Below are positions 62,278 through 64,000 of a stretch of 64,000 nucleotides of DNA, one piece after another. The position numbers and the translations under genes were made by a program. Source of the DNA: Bacteroidota bacterium (GTDB taxonomy: Bacteria; Bacteroidota; Bacteroidia; Cytophagales; Cyclobacteriaceae); NCBI GenBank assembly GCA_018266055.1, contig JAFDYT010000008.1, positions 450,978 through 514,977 of the forward strand, read 5' to 3'. Below the pieces are notes generated by a model. The model saw only the letters and a program-made list of their open reading frames with translations. It had not been told where the DNA came from and made no database searches. Each line of letters opens with the position of its first letter. Position 1 is the first letter of the stretch.

Positions 62278-63213
62278 ATGCTGAGTAGAGTTGCCGATTC
62301 TTTGTTTTGGATGTCGCGCTACATCGAGCGTACGGATGGCATTATGCGTATGCTGAAAATTCATTATGCCTCATCGCAAGACGATACGCATGATTTTGCA
62401 TGGAGGCCTGTGCTGAAGATATTCAGTTTTCTGGACGAGGCTGAGATGGCCCGGCTGGAAGGCAACAGCCGCGAGGTGCTTCGCTTCATGGTTGTTGACC
62501 GCGAAAATCCTAACTCAGTCTTAAACATGGTAACCAAGTCGCGCGAAAATGCACGCGCTGTGCAAGACCACATCACCAAAGAAGTTTGGCAATGCCTGAA
62601 TGAATTTTATCACATCGTGCGCGATGAAAAATTGGAACGAGCCCTTAAGTACGAAGACCCCATTACCGTGCTTGATTCTCTGATCAGGCAGGGGATGCTG
62701 TATTACGGTACTACGGAAATCACCATGGCACGGGGTGAGGGGATGTGCTTTATGAACATCGGCAAATATCTTGAGCGTGCTATTCAATCGGCCGATATTC
62801 TGCAGGTAAATTTCAGCGACCTGCATCTTGAAGCAGATAAAATGACGGATCCATCATACTGGAAATATTTCCTGATGTCGATTTCAGGGTATGAATTGTA
62901 TCTGAAGAATTACAGGTCAGGTTTTGAAACAAAAAATATTCTCGATCAGATCATTTTTAATATTAATTTTCCGCGGTCGATTCATTATTCCATACAGCAG
63001 ATGCACCGCTATTTTGAGCGCTTGAAAAACGAACGTAACCTTGACCAGTTTGAAAAAATACATTTTCAAATCGGTAAGCTGCGCAGCGCTGTTCAGTTTT
63101 CAAACGTTGACATGACACTCAACGAAGGGTTGCCGAATTACCTGGGTCGAATCCATAATGATTTGTACTCCATTGGCAACGCGCTCAACAAGCAATATTT
63201 TGCATACACGTAA
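62278..63213 (+). CDS. Alpha-E domain-containing protein (DUF403)
   Basis: 311 residues, all alpha. MLSRVADSLFWMSRYIER is the family signature, with KSRENARAVQDHITKEVWQC in the middle and LNEGLPNYLGRIHNDLYSIG near the end. Function unknown; it always travels with the ATP-grasp gene that precedes it here by 22 bases and with a transglutaminase gene that follows by seven. A binding or regulatory partner in a putative peptide-ligating system is inference. Confidence 0.93.
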   Translation: MLSRVADSLFWMSRYIERTDGIMRMLKIHYASSQDDTHDFAWRPVLKIFSFLDEAEMARLEGNSREVLRFMVVDRENPNSVLNMVTKSRENARAVQDHITKEVWQCLNEFYHIVRDEKLERALKYEDPITVLDSLIRQGMLYYGTTEITMARGEGMCFMNIGKYLERAIQSADILQVNFSDLHLEADKMTDPSYWKYFLMSISGYELYLKNYRSGFETKNILDQIIFNINFPRSIHYSIQQMHRYFERLKNERNLDQFEKIHFQIGKLRSAVQFSNVDMTLNEGLPNYLGRIHNDLYSIGNALNKQYFAYT

Positions 63214-63220
63214 GCCTTCT

Positions 63221-64000
63221 ATGTCAAAGTTTAAAATCAGGCACATTACCAAATATTCATACCAGGTTCCTGTTCGCGACAGCGCCAATCAGATTATCTT
63301 ATATCCCATTAAAGATAATTTTCAGGATGTGTTGCACCATCATATTTTGGTGAGCGGCGATGTACCTGTTGAAACGCACTTTGATTATTTTGGAAACAAA
63401 GTCGGAACCTTTACGCACTCGAAGCCACACACCGATTTAGTGATCGACTCGCAGGTAGTGGTGGTCACCAAGCCCAGAGATTTGCCAGATGATTCTTTGC
63501 CCGCTGACACACAATGGGAAGAAATAAAAAAGATCAGCTCGCAATATCAATTCATTGATTTTCTCCGACACGAAGCGGTAGCGAAGTCAGATGAGATCGA
63601 GGCCGTCATTGATCCCAAGCACCAGAAGACTCAGACTCCGCTGGCAATAGCTCAGCAGCTTTGTTTGTACGTGTACAAAAATTTTACTTACAAGAAGGGA
63701 ATCACCACCGTTGAGTCAACCTTTGATGAGGTTTGGAAAATCAAGACGGGTGTATGTCAGGATTTTGCGCATGTATTGCTATCCTTGTTGCGGCTCAGCG
63801 ATATACCGGCGCGCTACGTCAGCGGATATATTTGCCCGAACAAAAGTGGCATGCGAGGCGAAGGAGCGACGCATGCGTGGGTGGAAGCCTACATTCCATT
63901 CTATGGTTGGCTTGGATTTGATCCCACCAACAACTGTGTGGTCAATGAGACTCACGTTCGGCTGGCTGTGGGGAGAAATTTTTCCGATTGTTCACCCGTG
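63221..64000 (+). CDS. Transglutaminase-like cysteine protease family protein (3' truncated by window end)
   Basis: 260 codons are open from ATG 63221 to the window end, so the gene is cut off at the 3' side. An N-terminal beta domain (FKIRHITKYSYQVPVRDSAN, then ILYPIKDNF) precedes the transglutaminase core with the catalytic triad Cys179 (KTGVCQDFAHVLLSLLR), His218 (GATHAWVEAYIP) and Asp234 (LGFDPTNN). Probable cytoplasmic peptidase or amide-forming enzyme working with the two preceding genes. It starts seven bases after the alpha-E gene, indicating an operon. Confidence 0.92.
   Translation, partial: MSKFKIRHITKYSYQVPVRDSANQIILYPIKDNFQDVLHHHILVSGDVPVETHFDYFGNKVGTFTHSKPHTDLVIDSQVVVVTKPRDLPDDSLPADTQWEEIKKISSQYQFIDFLRHEAVAKSDEIEAVIDPKHQKTQTPLAIAQQLCLYVYKNFTYKKGITTVESTFDEVWKIKTGVCQDFAHVLLSLLRLSDIPARYVSGYICPNKSGMRGEGATHAWVEAYIPFYGWLGFDPTNNCVVNETHVRLAVGRNFSDCSPV

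Overview
The window looks like a chromosomal segment of a Bacteroidota bacterium, most likely Cytophagales-like. The evidence is two proteins with C-terminal type IX secretion (T9SS) sorting domains, an exosortase of the XrtF type with its usual small partner, a DUF6089-type outer-membrane barrel, a SufBCDSE iron-sulfur operon, and several upstream boxes matching the Bacteroidota -7 consensus TAnnTTTG. No rRNA, CRISPR array, transposase or phage gene was seen.

Region 1 (1-2.6 kb): the 3' end of a secreted subtilisin-family protease with a T9SS tail, then a type I ABC exporter.

Region 2 (2.7-38.8 kb): one large surface-polysaccharide locus, almost all on the + strand and often with overlapping start and stop codons. 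It begins with export and control genes (Wza-like lipoprotein, Wzc-like tyrosine autokinase, Wzm/Wzt ABC transporter). A long run follows of glycosyltransferases, FkbM-type methyltransferases, a fucosyltransferase, a Wzy-like polymerase, an acyltransferase and a carbamoyltransferase. The 3' third holds two lipid-linked initiation routes: epimerase plus WecA/MraY-like transferase, and PglC-, PglD-, PglE- and PglF-like enzymes of the bacillosamine type. Inside these lie the exosortase pair, a 1.8-kilo-residue T9SS surface protein and a 63-residue protein ending in an exosortase-type C-terminal signal. Exosortase, likely substrate and polysaccharide synthesis therefore share one locus, which is the most interesting part of the window.

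Region 3 (38.8-52.8 kb): housekeeping genes. These are a DUF6089 barrel, sucC, a LolD-like ATPase, a tiny lipoprotein, mtaB, folE overlapping a queD/PTPS gene, a Na+/H+ antiporter, bacilliredoxin, the suf operon (sufB-C-D-S-E plus a DUF59 gene) and an Lrp/AsnC regulator.

Region 4 (52.8-53.4 kb): a gene-poor stretch with a tandemly duplicated tRNA-like 5' half, a complete tRNA-like fold with a greatly enlarged variable arm, and a strong terminator.

Region 5 (53.4-64 kb): an acyl-CoA synthetase, secreted beta-propeller, amidohydrolase and cupin genes, an outer-membrane barrel behind a structured leader, a TIM-barrel isomerase, a lipoprotein cytochrome c, and the circularly permuted ATP-grasp / alpha-E / transglutaminase trio. 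The transglutaminase runs off the window end.
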